From NCBI GenBank assembly GCA_046313435.1, contig JBKBYG010000036.1, forward strand, positions 1 through 15,529: DNA of 15,529 nucleotides. Reading direction: 5' to 3'. The DNA is from JBKBYG01 sp046313435 (GTDB lineage Bacteria > Pseudomonadota > Alphaproteobacteria > Rickettsiales > Arcanibacteraceae). Made by a program: the position numbers and the translations under genes. How positions within the stretch are numbered: the stretch's first letter is position 1; every line of letters starts with the position of its first letter. The notes beneath the pieces were generated by a model that worked only from the letters and a program-made list of their open reading frames with translations, was not told the DNA's origin and searched no databases. Positions 6,705-13,435 of the stretch are shown piece after piece.

Positions 6705-8585
6705 TTAACTTATAACCTTATCAGAAGCACATGAAATTCTATTTTCTAAATTAATTTTATCAACAAAAGATTTATCCTGGCAGATTTCAGTCCCGGAAAG
6801 CTTAACTTTATAATCTTTGAACTCTAGATATTCTTCGGAGCTTGCTTCTTTCGAGCGTCCTATGTAATGAAGATATACCCAATACATAAATTTAAAATTA
6901 TCAAAATTATTAATCTTGTCTTGTTGTACCTCCCTTTGGTTTTTAGTGGTTCCTCCAATCATGAGATTATATAATATATTACCATCCTCGTCTTTAATAT
7001 TTTTTGGAAAAACCTGAAGTCTATGTATAAAAGTTTTACCATTATATTCAATTTCTACATTATCAGCAAAAGCATATTCAATAGTTTTACCTGTTTTTGC
7101 TAATAAAATATTACCTGCTATAGGGTCAGACTTAGGATTTAAATATTTCTCATCAACCTTAATTTCATCTTTATAACCATTTATTCGGCCTGATCCCGAA
7201 GAGTCAAATACTGCTTTTTGTTCTAAATCTGCGAAATTGGTTACTGTTTTTTCTATTAATTCAATACCCCTTTCAACAGCTTTCGCCCATAATTTATCCA
7301 TTGCATTATTAGAATGAATAAATAGAACTTCTTCATACATTACCCCTTCTATGACTCTTTTGCCATTAATTACAATATTTTTTTCACTAGACTTTACTCG
7401 ACCGGTTGCTTTAGATAGTTCCATTATTTTATCAGTGTCTTTTCCATAAAAGGATTTAACATGTATAATTTCTTCTTTTGTCCAACCGTAAATGTTTTTT
7501 TGATTCTCTGGACCTTTAACTACTTCATCATATATATCACATGAATCTATAAATACTGTTTTTAAGTCTTTGTTATTTTCTGTAAGACCAGAAATACCTA
7601 TTATTGCACCAGCATAATTAGAAGGTATTCTCTTCTTTTCATTGTAATAAACTGTTATTTTAATTCTTTGATTAAGAATTTTTTTAATATCATTATTATT
7701 GTTACTTTGAACATTTAATTCTTCGTCTAGTAAATTAGCAGTCATCATCCCTATAATACCTGCGCCGACAACAGCAATTCCAGTGTTTAATATTTTATCT
7801 CTAAGTTTTTCATCGGAACGTAATCGGTCAATGAATTCATTAACTAAATATTTAACAGTACCAGGACCTACCGTATAACCTGATCCGCCATGTCCCAAAT
7901 TTTTACTAAGGTAAAAATGATTTGGTTCATGTTCATCATTTAAATTCTCCCAGCCAGCTTCCATATGTAATTTTCCAGTCGTTATGGCGGGCCGATAAGA
8001 AAGAACTTTTTTACAATCAGAGTAATTAAGAAGTGGAAAATTAATTTCAGTTTGAGCAATAGAATTAATAGTTGAATCTAAATTAGTCTGAAAATAATCC
8101 AAATTTTCCTTATTTGTTAAGGGTATAGGCTTGGTAAATTGTTGAAATCGATTATTTCGTGTCCTATAAGTTATAGAAGGATTTTCAACAATTGTTGGAT
8201 TCCAGCTTACTTGTTTTCTAGTTTCATCAAAAGTTGTTCTAGAAGTTTTAGAGGGATTTGGCGAAGAATTATGCATAATTTTTTCTTTCCAGCCAACATT
8301 TCCGCTAGTACCATCAAAACTTGTTTTTCTAAAGTTCTTAGTATGCGAATAGCTACTAGGTAATGCATCTTGATCGGTAAAAGCTATTTTTAAAGTTTTA
8401 CGCGAGGAAGATATTTCTGGAGCACTTTGTCTTCGACTAGAATATAGATCGCTAGTCATAGAGCTGAAATCAGATTTTGGAGATCCTGTAGGATCAGAAT
8501 AGCTTTGAGGAATTAGGTTTTTTAGAGATTCTTCACAGGGTTGAAGATCAGGATTATAGTTATTAGGGCCAATTTCTTTTTTCAT
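6705..8585 (-). CDS. Circularly permuted D-amino-acid-oxidase-like flavoprotein with disordered N-terminal extension (paralog A, 626 aa)
   Basis: Residues 1-185 form a Ser/Thr/Asn-rich, basic extension with SAPEIS (54-59) and two F-D-x-T-x5-W-x3-I repeats (90-103, 119-132). A block that normally ends a DAAO follows: a strand leading into S196-Y-R198-P199 (counterpart of the substrate-binding Arg283 strand in human DAAO), an E-rich hairpin, then N-L-G231-H-G-G-S-G-Y-T238 and a helix to ~256. Only after this comes the Rossmann start, V-V-G274-A-G-I-I-G279, with the S322-N-Y-A-G-A loop, the VFDSSGSG strand (459-466), R522-L-Q-V-F-P527 and I-G-G-T (543-546). The FAD motifs are better kept than in paralog B. 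The DAAO active-site tyrosine before Pro appears to be Gln524. It has the best Shine-Dalgarno in the window. There is no signal peptide or membrane helix. FAD-dependent amine or amino-acid oxidation is inferred; the substrate and any secretion are unknown. Confidence 0.65.
   Translation of the reverse strand: MKKEIGPNNYNPDLQPCEESLKNLIPQSYSDPTGSPKSDFSSMTSDLYSSRRQSAPEISSSRKTLKIAFTDQDALPSSYSHTKNFRKTSFDGTSGNVGWKEKIMHNSSPNPSKTSRTTFDETRKQVSWNPTIVENPSITYRTRNNRFQQFTKPIPLTNKENLDYFQTNLDSTINSIAQTEINFPLLNYSDCKKVLSYRPAITTGKLHMEAGWENLNDEHEPNHFYLSKNLGHGGSGYTVGPGTVKYLVNEFIDRLRSDEKLRDKILNTGIAVVGAGIIGMMTANLLDEELNVQSNNNNDIKKILNQRIKITVYYNEKKRIPSNYAGAIIGISGLTENNKDLKTVFIDSCDIYDEVVKGPENQKNIYGWTKEEIIHVKSFYGKDTDKIMELSKATGRVKSSEKNIVINGKRVIEGVMYEEVLFIHSNNAMDKLWAKAVERGIELIEKTVTNFADLEQKAVFDSSGSGRINGYKDEIKVDEKYLNPKSDPIAGNILLAKTGKTIEYAFADNVEIEYNGKTFIHRLQVFPKNIKDEDGNILYNLMIGGTTKNQREVQQDKINNFDNFKFMYWVYLHYIGRSKEASSEEYLEFKDYKVKLSGTEICQDKSFVDKINLENRISCASDKVIS
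7818..8018 (-). other. Relocated DAAO C-terminal block (YRP strand plus GHGG loop)
   Basis: Residues 190-256 of the 626-aa protein match the last ~65 residues of canonical D-amino-acid oxidases (human order: GFRP, then HNYGHGGYG, then the final helix), yet here they precede the GxGxxG motif. The equivalent block of the 568-aa paralog lies at residues 146-200. Confidence 0.65.
8190..8231 (-). repeat. F-D-x-[ST]-x5-W-x3-I motif, paralog A second copy
   Basis: Residues 119-132: F119-D120-x-T122-x5-W128-x3-I132, followed by an Asn three residues later. It starts 29 residues after the first copy and shares T-[ST]-F-D, T, V, W, I and N positions with it, so an internal duplication is likely. Confidence 0.6.
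8277..8318 (-). repeat. F-D-x-[ST]-x5-W-x3-I motif, paralog A first copy
   Basis: Residues 90-103: F90-D91-x-T93-x5-W99-x3-I103, followed by an Asn at 106, preceded by R-K-T-S. It is a partner to the copy at residues 119-132 and to the single copy in the 568-aa paralog. Confidence 0.6.
8409..8426 (-). other. Shared SAPEIS motif, paralog A
   Basis: Residues 54-59, in the context R-R-Q-S-A-P-E-I-S. It is identical to the hexapeptide in paralog B and located before, not after, the FD...W repeats. Confidence 0.6.
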
Positions 8586-8589
8586 ATTA

Positions 8590-8596
8590 TCCTCCT
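8590..8596 (-). promoter_or_regulatory. Strong Shine-Dalgarno of the 626-aa gene
   Basis: Read on the minus strand this is AGGAGGA, four bases before the ATG at 8585. It is the only near-perfect ribosome binding site in the window; most neighbours have weak or no visible site. It fixes the start and suggests high translation. Confidence 0.75.
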
Positions 8597-8676
8597 AAAT
8601 TTTAACTACAGGTAATATAAATACTTGTATCTTAAACAATTAATTTGATATATAAAAAATCCAAATATTGTATTAT

Positions 8677-8706
8677 TTTACAGTATTTCTATTAATTTGC
8701 TATAAA
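8677..8706 (+). promoter_or_regulatory. Candidate sigma-70 promoter for the PLP enzyme gene
   Basis: TTTACA (8677-8682), an 18-base spacer and TATAAA (8701-8706), with TGC directly before the -10 box giving an extended -10. Each hexamer matches consensus at 5 of 6 positions. It would leave a leader of about 100 bases before the ATG at 8814. In such AT-rich DNA chance matches are common. Confidence 0.4.
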
Positions 8707-8734
8707 TTATATTGAATTTGTTAACAATTGTTTA
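8706..8734 (-). promoter_or_regulatory. Candidate sigma-70 promoter for the 626-aa gene
   Basis: On the minus strand: TAAACA (8734-8729), a 17-base spacer and a perfect TATAAT (8711-8706). The -35 matches at 4 of 6. The -10 box abuts that of the divergent candidate promoter, and a 10-base palindrome AACAATTGTT (8723-8732) overlaps the -35. The implied leader is about 115 bases. Confidence 0.3.
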
Positions 8735-8813
8735 ATTTTTGAATTTAATTAGTAAAGTTTTACAATTATTAATTTTATTTTAAGAAAATTTTTTAAAGAT
8801 ATTTTTAATTTTT

Positions 8814-9848
8814 ATGTCATTTGTGAAAATTGATCCTAATGAAATTGCAAAGGCCAATCATCGAATTGAACGGTTTATAAAAAAGACGCCTGTAATATAT
8901 TCGGAAGTTTTAAACGAATCATTGGGGCATGAAATTTTTTTTAAGGTTGAAGCATTTCAGATAACAGGCGCATATAAAATTAGAGGAGTATTTAATGCGC
9001 TTTTATCTCTAAAAGAAAAAAATAGCTTGCCTCCCCATATTGTTGCATATAGCTCCGGAAATCACGCGCAAGCATTAGCATATGCTGCAAAAATCTTTGG
9101 TATTAAAGCCACTATTTTTATGCCAAATTACACATCTTCAATAAAGCAAAAATCTGCAAAACAATTTGGTGCAGAAGTGATTTTGACCAATTCAAGGAAA
9201 GAAGCAGAGGAAAAAGTTTTGGAAGCAGAAAATAGGGGTTTATATAATTTACATCCTGCAAGTAACGATATGGTAATTGCGGGGCATGGAACTATATGTT
9301 ACGAAGCTTTAAAAAATATGGATACATTACCTGATGCAATTTTTGCTGCTTGCGGAGGTGGGGGATTATTATCAGGTACAATGTTAGCAAGCAAACTATT
9401 CTCAGATCAAATAGAAATTTATGGAGGCGAACCTCAATTAGCAAATGATGCAGCTAAATCACTTAGCGAAGGCAAGATATTTGCATTTGAAACTTCTCCT
9501 GATACTATTGCTGATGGAGCAAGAACATTGGCAATTACTCCAAAAATATTCAACTATTTAAAAGAGCTTAATGGAATTTATGAAATAAATGAAGAGGAAA
9601 TAATTTATTGGACTGCGTGGCTTATGCATTTGCTTAAAGTAACATGTGAGCCTACTGCAGCTCTTGCAATGGCTGCTGGTGCAAGATGGCTGTCTTCACA
9701 AAAAGAGAAGAAAACCATATTAGTTATTTTATCTGGAGGAAATATAGATCAAAAAGCATATAATAAAATCTGGACTACAGATCAATTAGAAGAATTCCCA
9801 ACAATGAATATAATTGAAAAATATAAGAATAAAAATGAATATACTTAG
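8814..9848 (+). CDS. PLP-dependent serine/threonine dehydratase or serine racemase
   Basis: A fold-type II pyridoxal-phosphate enzyme of 344 residues with no C-terminal ACT regulatory domain, so it is the short catabolic/racemase type rather than biosynthetic IlvA. The Schiff-base lysine is K55 in I-T-G-A-Y-K55-I-R-G. The substrate loop is S80-S-G-N-H-A-Q86; the serine-racemase catalytic Ser lies in this SSGNH motif. The phosphate cup is G181-G-G-G184, and a late SGGN motif (LSGGNID) is present. E206, A210 and D212 (in GGEPQLAND) match the divalent-metal site of eukaryotic serine racemase and its bacterial relatives. The family interconverts or dehydrates L-Ser, D-Ser or L-Thr in the cytosol; sequence alone cannot choose among threonine dehydratase, serine racemase and hydroxyaspartate dehydratase. 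No clear Shine-Dalgarno. It is divergent from the DAO-like genes and overlaps ispB. Confidence 0.88.
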   Translation: MSFVKIDPNEIAKANHRIERFIKKTPVIYSEVLNESLGHEIFFKVEAFQITGAYKIRGVFNALLSLKEKNSLPPHIVAYSSGNHAQALAYAAKIFGIKATIFMPNYTSSIKQKSAKQFGAEVILTNSRKEAEEKVLEAENRGLYNLHPASNDMVIAGHGTICYEALKNMDTLPDAIFAACGGGGLLSGTMLASKLFSDQIEIYGGEPQLANDAAKSLSEGKIFAFETSPDTIADGARTLAITPKIFNYLKELNGIYEINEEEIIYWTAWLMHLLKVTCEPTAALAMAAGARWLSSQKEKKTILVILSGGNIDQKAYNKIWTTDQLEEFPTMNIIEKYKNKNEYT

Positions 9849-10809
9849 TAAAATCAAACGTTTGCTTCATGCTGATATTGAATCTATGAATAGTCACATT
9901 AAAGAACTTACTCAGGGTAGAGATGAATTAATTAGAGAAGTTTCTAAGCATTTAATTAACTCAGGTGGAAAAAGATTACGTCCGATTTTAACCTTAATAT
10001 GTGCTAAATTTTGCGAGTATAAAGGAACAAGACATATACTTCTTGCAGCAAGTGTAGAGTTTATTCATACAGCAACTTTACTTCATGATGATGTAGTTGA
10101 CGAAAGCATGCTTAGAAGAGGAGTTGAAACTGCAAATAATAAATGGGGAAATAAAGCTAGCATTCTTGTAGGAGATTTTTTGCTTAGTCAAGCATTTAAA
10201 ATTATGGTTAAGGATGGTTCCTTGAAAGTTTTAGATATATTGTCTTCTGCCTCTGCAATAATAGCTGAAGGTGAAGTTATGCAGCTTTCTTCAATTAACA
10301 ATTTGACCTTAAATTTAGATCAGTATATCGAAATAGTCAAATCTAAAACAGCAGAATTATTTGCTGCCGCTTGTCAAATTGGAGCCGTTGTAGCTAATAG
10401 TGAGGATAAAGAAGGGCCCTTACGAGACTTTGGAATGAATTTAGGAATTGCCTTTCAGATTATTGACGATGGGTTAGATTATTTTTCAAATGATAAGGAT
10501 ATAGGAAAATCAGTAGGCGATGATTTTAGAGAAGGCAAAATAACATTACCGGTAATTGTTGCGTATGATAAGTCTGATAAAGAAGAGAAAGAATTTTGGC
10601 GAAATAAAATGAATAATAGTGAAAGAACCGCTGAAGACCTTATTGTTGCAATAAATATAATGAATAAATACTCGGTTAGTAAGATAATTAATGAATATGC
10701 TAGTAGATATATTAATCTCGCAAAACAATCTTTAGATATTTTTCCTCAAAGCGAAATCAAAACCTTGTTACTTGAAATACTTGCATTTTCATTAAAAAGA
10801 CTTTACTAA
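9835..10809 (+). CDS. ispB: Polyprenyl (octaprenyl-type) diphosphate synthase
   Basis: A trans-isoprenyl diphosphate synthase that extends farnesyl diphosphate with isopentenyl units to make the ubiquinone side chain. With the ATG at 9835 the protein has 324 residues, normal for IspB. It shows the substrate-binding GGKRLRP block (residues 44-50), the first Asp-rich motif D85-D-V-V-D89 within LLHDDVVDES and followed by LRRG, and the second motif D211-D-G-L-D215. These chelate magnesium and bind the diphosphates. The HTATLLHDDVVD context is that of long-chain (C40-C50) enzymes; exact chain length is not determined. A TTG seven codons upstream (9814) is also in frame, but the ATG gives the better N-terminus. 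The gene overlaps the 3' end of the PLP enzyme gene by 14 bases in another frame, pointing to translational coupling. Confidence 0.92.
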   Translation: MNILSKIKRLLHADIESMNSHIKELTQGRDELIREVSKHLINSGGKRLRPILTLICAKFCEYKGTRHILLAASVEFIHTATLLHDDVVDESMLRRGVETANNKWGNKASILVGDFLLSQAFKIMVKDGSLKVLDILSSASAIIAEGEVMQLSSINNLTLNLDQYIEIVKSKTAELFAAACQIGAVVANSEDKEGPLRDFGMNLGIAFQIIDDGLDYFSNDKDIGKSVGDDFREGKITLPVIVAYDKSDKEEKEFWRNKMNNSERTAEDLIVAINIMNKYSVSKIINEYASRYINLAKQSLDIFPQSEIKTLLLEILAFSLKRLY

Positions 10810-10854
10810 TTAAATTATTAACTGTTCTTCTTAAATTTTATAAATTTTACAATA

Positions 10855-11964
10855 ATGAATTTTCTTCATATTAACAAAAATATTAAAGATACTAAAATAG
10901 TTGTAGCTATGTCAGGCGGGGTTGATAGTTCAACCGTTGCAGCAATGCTACATGAGCAGGGTTATCAAGTGATTGGGGTAACTCTTCAGTTATATGATTT
11001 AGGTGTGACTCTTGAAAAGAAAGGCGCATGCTGTGCAGGCCAAGATATTTATGATGCGAAGACTGTTGCAGATAAATTGAATATTCCTCATTATGTTCTC
11101 AACTATGAATCTATTTTTAAGCAATCTGTAATTGAAGATTTTGCAGATAGTTATTTAAGAGGTGAAACTCCAATCCCCTGCGTAAGATGTAATCAATCAG
11201 TCAAATTTAAGGATTTGTTTAAGGTTGCAAAAGATTTGGGAGCTGACGCTCTAGTGACGGGACATTATGTTAGAAAAATAAATAAACCTACAGGTTTTGA
11301 ACTTCATCGAGCAGTAGATCAGAATAAGGACCAAAGTTACTTTCTATTTGCTACAACTAAAGAGCAACTTGAGTATATTGACTTCCCACTTGGTGTTTAT
11401 AAAAAGGACGAAATCAGGAATTTAGCAACAAAATATGGCCTTAAAGTTGCAGATAAGCCCGATAGTCAAGATATATGCTTTGTTGCCGGTGGTTCCTATT
11501 CTAATATAATTGAAAAAATAAGACCTGGCGCTCTTGACGAAGGTGAAATTATAAATATTGAAGGGAAGATATTAGGCAAGCATAAAGGCATTATAAATTA
11601 TACGATCGGCCAAAGAAGAGGGTTAAATATATCTTCATCAGAGCCATTATATGTAGTCAAAATTAATGCAACAAAAAATCAAATTGTAGTTGGGAGTGAG
11701 CAAGATTTATATAATAGTAATTTCCTTATCAAAGACATTAACTGGTTAGCTAATGAAGAAATTCCTGAGGAAGGAATTACAGCACATGTTAAGCTACGTT
11801 CCGCTCATAAACCTGTGAAGGCAACTATTTATAAATTTTCTTCAGACTATAGAAGAGTTTTACTTGATATACCAGAAAAAGCAATTACTCCTGGACAAGC
11901 ATGTGTAGTATATGATGAGGAAAGAGTATTAGGAGGAGGCTGGATAACTGAAATTATTAATTGA
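10855..11964 (+). CDS. mnmA: tRNA-specific 2-thiouridylase MnmA
   Basis: MnmA puts sulfur on U34 of tRNAs for Lys, Glu and Gln, using ATP to adenylate the uridine and a relayed persulfide sulfur. The 369-residue protein is full length. The PP-loop is S20-G-G-V-D-S-S26 after strand KIVVAM. The catalytic nucleophile cysteine is C112 in C-V-R-C112-N, and the persulfide cysteine is C208 in D-S-Q-D-I-C208-F, as expected for an active enzyme. The tRNA-recognition segment includes GHYVRK and DQSYFL. The GKHKGIINYTIGQRRGL block marks the central domain, and the C-terminal beta barrel ends with GQACVVYD...LGGGWI. Forty-five A/T-rich bases separate it from ispB, with no clear Shine-Dalgarno before the ATG. 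It may be read from the upstream transcript. Confidence 0.96.
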   Translation: MNFLHINKNIKDTKIVVAMSGGVDSSTVAAMLHEQGYQVIGVTLQLYDLGVTLEKKGACCAGQDIYDAKTVADKLNIPHYVLNYESIFKQSVIEDFADSYLRGETPIPCVRCNQSVKFKDLFKVAKDLGADALVTGHYVRKINKPTGFELHRAVDQNKDQSYFLFATTKEQLEYIDFPLGVYKKDEIRNLATKYGLKVADKPDSQDICFVAGGSYSNIIEKIRPGALDEGEIINIEGKILGKHKGIINYTIGQRRGLNISSSEPLYVVKINATKNQIVVGSEQDLYNSNFLIKDINWLANEEIPEEGITAHVKLRSAHKPVKATIYKFSSDYRRVLLDIPEKAITPGQACVVYDEERVLGGGWITEIIN

Positions 11965-11988
11965 AATTATAATTTTTATCGCTATAAC
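11961..11988 (+). promoter_or_regulatory. Candidate sigma-70 promoter for the permease genes
   Basis: TTGAAA (11961-11966), 16-base spacer, TATAAC (11983-11988); each hexamer matches consensus at 5 of 6. It starts at the mnmA stop codon and lies 56 bases before the first permease ATG. An A/T palindrome (11964-11975) followed by two more Ts lies within the spacer, too weak to call a terminator. Confidence 0.42.
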
Positions 11989-12031
11989 CGTATATTGAAT
12001 TAAAATGATTTAATAATAATTTTTAGTAACT

Positions 12032-12036
12032 AGGGA
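12032..12036 (+). promoter_or_regulatory. Shine-Dalgarno of the first permease gene
   Basis: AGGGA eight bases before the ATG at 12045, a good site that supports this start. Confidence 0.6.
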
Positions 12037-12044
12037 AAAAATTA

Positions 12045-13433
12045 ATGAACTCATTAAGAATAAAAGATATAAGTTTAGTAAAAGAGTCTTCGAATTCAGG
12101 GCTTAAAAAGACTCTTGGTGCTATGGATTTGATATTACTTGGAATCGGTGCAGTAGTTGGAACAGGTGTGTTTGTTTTAACTGGAGCAGCTTCGCAATAT
12201 GCTGGTCCTGCTCTCGTATTATCTTTTTTACTTAGCGGTTTTGCATGTTTATTTGTAGCATTAGTATACACAGAAATTGCTTCGATGATTCCAACATCAG
12301 GCAGTGTCTATTCATATTCTTATGTAGCTCTTGGTGAGTTTGCTGCGTGGATGACTTCATGGTTTATTATCTTAGAGTTTGCTGTAGGTTCAACAACGGT
12401 TGCAGCTGGATGGTCTGGTTATTTTGTAGATATATTAAAACAGACAGGCATAATGCTCCCGCATTCTCTAACTTCTACTCCATCTGAAGGTGGAATTATA
12501 AATCTTCCTGCAGTATTTATTGCATTGTTTGTGACTTCAATATTAGTAAGAGGCACAAAAGAAAGTGCAATGCTAAATAATATATTAGTTGCAGTAAAAA
12601 TTGGTGCGATATTTCTCTTTTTAGCAGTAGCAGCTCCAAACTTTGAATTACGTCACTGGGAGAATTTTGCGCCAAATGGTTTTGCTGGTATATCTACAGG
12701 CGCTGCAGTAGTTTTTCTAGCTTTTATTGGTTTTGATTCACTTGCAACTGCTGCAGAAGAATGTAAAAATCCAAAAAGAGATATAACTATAGGTATAATT
12801 GCTTCACTTGTAATTTGTACAATACTTTATGCCTTAATTGCTGCAGGATTAACAGGCATAGTTGATTATAAAGAATTAAATAATGCTAAACCACTTGCTT
12901 ATGCGCTTGGTGCTATTGGTAAAGGTAAAATCGCAGCTATAGTTGCAGCAAGTGCTGTCGCAGGAATGACAACAGTAATACTTGTTCAAATTTATGCTCA
13001 ATCAAGAATATTTTTAGCAATGGCTAGAGATGGATTACTTCCAAAAGCATTTGGTAAATTACATCCTAAGTTTGGTACGCCTTATATAAGCACTATTGTA
13101 ATTGGGTCACTTGTTGCTATTGTTTCAGGCCTCGTTCCAATAAGCATATTGGGTAATATGGCGAATATGGGAACTTTGTCTGTATTTATAATTGCTTCAA
13201 TTGTAGTAATGGTCCTTAGAAAAACAGCTCCAGATATGGAAAGGCCATTCAAATGCCCTCTTATTCATTTAGTTGGAGCTATAGCTATCATTTCGTGTGG
13301 ATATTTATTTTTACAATTAATGCCACTTGTTGGAAAATATTATTTGATCTGGTCTTGTCTTGGAGTAGTTATATATTTCATTTATGGATATAGGGCTAGT
13401 AATATGAATAAAGCAAATCTAAATTCGTTGTAA
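12045..13433 (+). CDS. APC-family amino acid permease (cationic amino acid transporter type), copy 1
   Basis: A 462-residue inner-membrane secondary transporter of the amino acid-polyamine-organocation superfamily, most like the CAT group (bacterial YfnA/GkApcT-type permeases). After a ~28-residue cytoplasmic start, helix 1 carries the unwound substrate-binding motif G33-I-G-A-V-V-G-T-G-V-F43, followed by the AGPA turn and helix 2. A helix-6 segment reads FLAFIGFDSLATAAEECKNP, the typical GFD...EE...NP signature, where helix 6 breaks around the substrate. Another conserved block is QSRIFLAMARDGLLP. About 12 membrane helices are apparent from the hydrophobic pattern. The substrate is an amino acid, but which one cannot be read. 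It lies two bases upstream of a close paralog, so the pair is a tandem duplication in one operon. Confidence 0.88.
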   Translation: MNSLRIKDISLVKESSNSGLKKTLGAMDLILLGIGAVVGTGVFVLTGAASQYAGPALVLSFLLSGFACLFVALVYTEIASMIPTSGSVYSYSYVALGEFAAWMTSWFIILEFAVGSTTVAAGWSGYFVDILKQTGIMLPHSLTSTPSEGGIINLPAVFIALFVTSILVRGTKESAMLNNILVAVKIGAIFLFLAVAAPNFELRHWENFAPNGFAGISTGAAVVFLAFIGFDSLATAAEECKNPKRDITIGIIASLVICTILYALIAAGLTGIVDYKELNNAKPLAYALGAIGKGKIAAIVAASAVAGMTTVILVQIYAQSRIFLAMARDGLLPKAFGKLHPKFGTPYISTIVIGSLVAIVSGLVPISILGNMANMGTLSVFIIASIVVMVLRKTAPDMERPFKCPLIHLVGAIAIISCGYLFLQLMPLVGKYYLIWSCLGVVIYFIYGYRASNMNKANLNSL

Positions 13434-13435
13434 TT

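Noticed and set aside
8139..8363. Plus-strand frame opposite the N-terminal extension of the 626-aa protein
   Set aside because: The minus-strand frame has a strong Shine-Dalgarno and motifs shared with its paralog; the plus frame has neither.
4784..8585. The two minus-strand genes as one gene split by a frameshift
   Set aside because: They are full paralogs, each with its own extension and complete core, separated by 214 non-coding bases.
9814..9834. TTG start for ispB seven codons upstream
   Set aside because: The ATG at 9835 gives a normal-length protein; the extra residues are not typical of the family.
11964..11977. A/T palindrome after mnmA as a terminator
   Set aside because: Stem made only of A/T pairs and almost no loop; kept only as a note within the promoter entry.
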